Both the position numbers and the translations under genes were made by a program. This document shows positions 60,716 to 64,000 of a stretch of DNA of 64,000 nt, in pieces. The notes under the pieces were generated by a model. It made no database searches, was not told where the DNA came from, and was given only the letters and a program-made list of their open reading frames with translations. This DNA comes from Larus michahellis (taxonomy: Eukaryota; Chordata; Aves; Charadriiformes; Laridae). Every line of letters begins with the position of its first letter. The stretch's first letter is position 1. The stretch covers positions 7,643,001-7,707,000 of the forward strand of contig NC_133903.1 of assembly GCF_964199755.1 (NCBI RefSeq). The letters run 5' to 3'.

Positions 60716-61489
60716 TTTAATTTTATAAATGTTCACCCCACTGACGAATCCAAACAGCTGTTTCAAAGTTCTTTCAAAATTCAACCATTTTTCAATGAAA
60801 GCACAAAAAACACTTCCACAGTTTCATCTTGAAACAGTTCCAAGTTCCACATAAACAAAAGCAGGCTTGGTTAATACAAATAACTATGAAATAAGTATTA
60901 AGTACTGATCATTAAGTAGCAATGAAATGATTAAAGATACAGTAAGTTTCCTTCTACAGTATGACAGTCCTTCAAGGCACTAGAATACATCCACAGTTTT
61001 GACAAGGCGACTGATAACCAGCAGTCACCACCAGCACTCGGGCATTTTTTTGGTTCATGTTTTAAAAAGAATCTGCAGCAAATCAGTGAGGGAATGTCTC
61101 TTGCAAGGCATCTCCTTGTAATGTCTAAGAACTAGAAATAAAAGTCTAACCGTGACATTAAAAAGATTATTTCCGTAATACATGCACTTTAAATAACTAA
61201 CGTTTGCTTCTTATTCTTTTGGAATTTCTGCTAATACCATCTGTATTAGCAGCAATTATGCTTCCTATGCAAGTTTCTGCAGTAATTAATTCCTTCCATC
61301 CACGATTTTGAAAACCATTGTTGAGACACAGATCATTAAACTTCTTCTGAATGGCTAAATCACTTTCTCCGTGATGCACAAGTCAAACTCCACACAGTTT
61401 TGCCATATCGTCAAAAGAAGCTTTTCACCGTTAGGTCTGTTAGTTTTCCCACCGGGAGAGGAACCTTTAAAAAAGCTGGAGAGTTTCCA
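60716..61489 (-). other. ARHGAP17: ARHGAP17 3' UTR
   Basis: About 770 bases of AT-rich sequence follow the stop on the - strand. An ATTAAA on that strand (plus-strand 60716-60721) is the best candidate polyadenylation signal, placing the transcript end near 60.70 kb. No perfect AATAAA was seen on this strand in the interval. Confidence 0.5.
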
Positions 61490-61620
61490 TTAGAGAGCAG
61501 TGCTTTCCGTGTCATTGTCAATATCGAGCATGAGATGGTTGTGCAGTTCTTTGCTCGCCGGCTCTGTAAGGAGCTCTGAAGAAGGGTTTTGAAGTGGTTC
61601 TTGAATACTGGAATTAGAGT
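61490..61620 (-). CDS. ARHGAP17: ARHGAP17 last coding exon (C-terminal 43 residues, STAL PDZ ligand)
   Basis: On the - strand a strong acceptor (pyrimidine-rich, ending tttttgtgcag) opens a 131-nt exon. Read in the frame needing one base from the previous exon, it gives an acidic tail ending L-M-L-D-I-D-N-D-T-E-S-T-A-L and TAA. The ESTAL end is the known PDZ-binding C-terminus of ARHGAP17 (RICH1/Nadrin), which binds EBP50. The position next to SLC5A11 in convergent orientation matches the human locus as I recall it. ARHGAP17 is a BAR-domain RhoGAP for Cdc42/Rac1 at epithelial junctions; those domains lie beyond the window. The preceding proline-rich exon is not in the window, so the CDS here is partial. 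Confidence 0.8.
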
Positions 61621-64000
61621 CTGCACAAAAAATGGAATAGCAAGTTTAGCAGTCTGGACAGTGACATCTCATTCATTAGGGTATTTCTGGTGCATTTCCT
61701 TAGAAAGAAAAGGGAAAGGAAAGATCAACAAAGGCTTTTCAAAGAGAGGGCTGGCACACGTGTGCACGTGTACGCATGGACACAAAAGGGCTAAGCCAAA
61801 CTAAAAAGCTTATGTTTGAGTTCCTTCTCCTATTTACCTTTCCAAAATCATGTACACAATAAAGAAAAACATTTCTTTCTGGAGAACAGAAGACAGCAAG
61901 TATGATTTAGTATCCGATTCCTCAATGCCCCTTATGAGTGCTACTTTATTCCAGACATTCACATCCAAACAGAATGGTCACTCAGCAAAAAAATCTGGCA
62001 CCGAAACCATCAGCCAGGTAACCACCACCTACAAATTTTAGAAGCAGTAGGAACATGTTTGGTGTCAAAAGGAGGCACTGTGACAAGAAGAGGAAGAAAT
62101 CATTTAAGACAAATGCAGGCTAAACCCCTTTCATGTGTATAACAGGGAAGATCATGTTCTTTGCCCTTTTCTGAGAGCAGGAGAATTTTGTTCAAGCCAA
62201 GGTCCAAGAAGGACCTCAAAAGGTTGCATTTCTGGTGACTGACTGCACTGGTAGTTAGAAGACCAGAAAAAAAAAATCCATAACAGTGCAAAAAATGTAA
62301 CTGAAAATATTAAGTCAATATTTTGGAAAGCTAATTTATAGTATGCCACAACATCACTTACTGCAATCCACCAGCTGTTCCCCATAGAGACTCATTTACA
62401 TCACTTGAATCAATAAAGAATCTAAATAAATACCTTGCTTTTAAACATAGGTGGCATAGACAGGCATTCTATAAAAACTTTGACTCATATCTTGAGCTTA
62501 AAGTCTTAAATTTAGCCCACAAATTACTTAATAAATGTTCAAGTTGAAAGTTTCTGAGGTAAATGACATGGAAGAGGCGAAAGCAGAGACAGAGCTGAAG
62601 TCAGAGTGCAGCCTCCCCTGCACCCCTCTTACTGCTCCAACTTTCCCAAAGGCTTGATTCCAGGATTTATGTTTTCTTGTGAGGCGTGAACTATAAATTT
62701 TCTCCCAAGTCTTGTATCAGAGTCTTGGGGAGCACCGTATTCTGCCAAGATAGCATTTCAGTGGTAAGCGATACCATCTAGAAGGCTCAGATGAAGCCAT
62801 CAGTACTGTTACGACTCGTTAAAGCACCACCATCTTGGGGGAATCCTTTAAATAGATTTCCCTCCCCAGCCCCCACTTGTCATTTTGAAGTCAGTGCTCT
62901 GGGAGAGCGCCTTGTGGCGCCTGCAAGACGGTCACTGTACAATAGACCTTTGATAGCAATGAAGAAATAATTACTTGGGGCTACTTTAAAACCAAACCTT
63001 TTCACTTAGCTTCTCATTCATGTGTTTTAAATCAGTCCCCGATTCATGAAACCAAGTTTCACACAGCAGCAGCTCTCCTTTATCCCCACTCTACTGTATA
63101 ACCGCTGTTTCTACAACAGATGAAAGTTTAAGTACTTTTAAAGTCAGTTGATTTAAATTTTACATTATTTTTTTTTAGTCGTTTTTGCTATTGTTAACAG
63201 AAGCAGTATTACATAGAAGAATAAACTGCAGTTGTGTGAGTTCCCAAATTCTTCTTGCGTTTTTCTCTTACTCTACGCGTTCCAGGCTGAGCGTGCCGCC
63301 AGAAGAGAGGGGCACAGAACCAAGCGGCAGAGGCACCGCGCTCTCCCCCGTATCTAACAGTGTCTAATGCTACCTTGGAACTGTCATTTCGAGCAGGGTT
63401 CAAAAGGTGCGCTTCAACTTTAGATGCCAGCACGGAAATTCTCCCTACCACGCCTGCATAGGGAAGGATGAATGGGAAAAGGAGGTAACAAAGCGTGAGG
63501 GGACACAGGAAAGGAGCGTTTGTGACAAACGATGGCACAGCTACTTCAAATACAAAACGAAACTCTGTATAAAACCCATGGGTTTCTAGATAGGATTTTC
63601 TGTACGTGGAAAAAGTACAATGTGAAACCGGCCAGTCAAAACATCAACAACTTTACACATTCTAGTCTCCAATACTTTTAGTACGTTAATTAAGAGCGAG
63701 CATCAAACAGCCATTCTTTTTGCATGCCACGCTAACGATAATGCAAGCAAGCAGTGTTATTTGTGACAGGTTAGTAGTGGGCATTAGCACACACATGATT
63801 ATGAATTAGCAACATTTTTGGCCAATCATATGCCTTTTCCTTACCATTGAACTTTCCAATACAGTTCCTACTGAATGCAGGTCAAACATCTAGATTATTT
63901 AATAAAATTTTTGATTAGAATATTCTTTTCTAGGGCTTATTACTTTAATACCATGAATAGAATGTGAGGCATTACTAAAGTCCAGTACACGGACAAAGAA
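61621..64000 (-). other. ARHGAP17: Part of the last ARHGAP17 intron
   Basis: No proline-rich exon of the kind expected upstream of the ARHGAP17 C-terminus appears on the - strand, so the intron probably continues past the window. A GC-richer patch near 63.28-63.36 kb and a 60-bp splice-bounded open stretch at 62362-62421 were examined but do not fit the required phase or known sequence. Confidence 0.5.

Noticed and set aside
61197-61379. A - strand ORF ending R-I-R-S-K-R
   Set aside because: It lies in the ARHGAP17 3' UTR, downstream of the TAA that ends the STAL tail, and has no upstream exon in phase.
62362-62421. A 60-bp - strand stretch bounded by AG and GTAAGT, open in one frame
   Set aside because: It ends with two leftover bases, while the ARHGAP17 last exon needs one, and its sequence does not resemble the proline-rich region expected upstream. 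It is probably a chance pair of splice-like sites.

Overview
The window is vertebrate nuclear DNA, almost certainly from a bird. It has multi-exon genes with GT/AG introns, GC-rich introns with AT-rich islands, a CpG-island promoter, and CR1 LINE fragments of the avian type. Most of the translated ORFs in it are chance readings of GC-rich introns. I found four genes, and all exon coordinates below come from matching splice sites and reading phase by eye.

Layout: (1) positions 1-37.4 kb hold GRID2IP (delphilin) on the + strand. It enters from the left with the last 40 bases of an exon of the long isoform. It has a separate short-isoform first exon at 3209-3222 and ends at 35338, with a 2.1 kb 3' UTR. 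(2) 37.4-43.2 kb is an intergenic or 5'-UTR stretch with a candidate SLC5A11 promoter near 40.02 kb and a GC-rich block of unassigned ORFs at 41.2-42.9 kb. (3) 43.2-55.6 kb holds SLC5A11 (SMIT2), complete in 15 coding exons and 676 residues. (4) 56.6-60.7 kb holds a small six-exon gene of about 219 residues that starts in a CpG island and that I cannot assign to a family. (5) 60.7-64 kb holds the 3' end of ARHGAP17 on the - strand: its 3' UTR, its last coding exon with a C-terminal STAL PDZ ligand, and part of its last intron.

The genes do not form one pathway. GRID2IP is a postsynaptic PDZ/formin scaffold of cerebellar glutamate receptors, SLC5A11 is a sodium/myo-inositol cotransporter, and ARHGAP17 is a RhoGAP of epithelial junctions. 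From memory, GRID2IP lies at human 7p22.1 while SLC5A11 and ARHGAP17 are neighbours at human 16p12.1, so the window spans a junction of two human synteny blocks.

The points most worth a second look are the phase-matched MSCLG alternative exon of delphilin, a U12-type intron in its FH2 region, a stop-free 243-nt phase-0 intron beside its FH1 region, the unidentified gene between SLC5A11 and ARHGAP17, and the apparently overlapping 3' ends of that gene and ARHGAP17.
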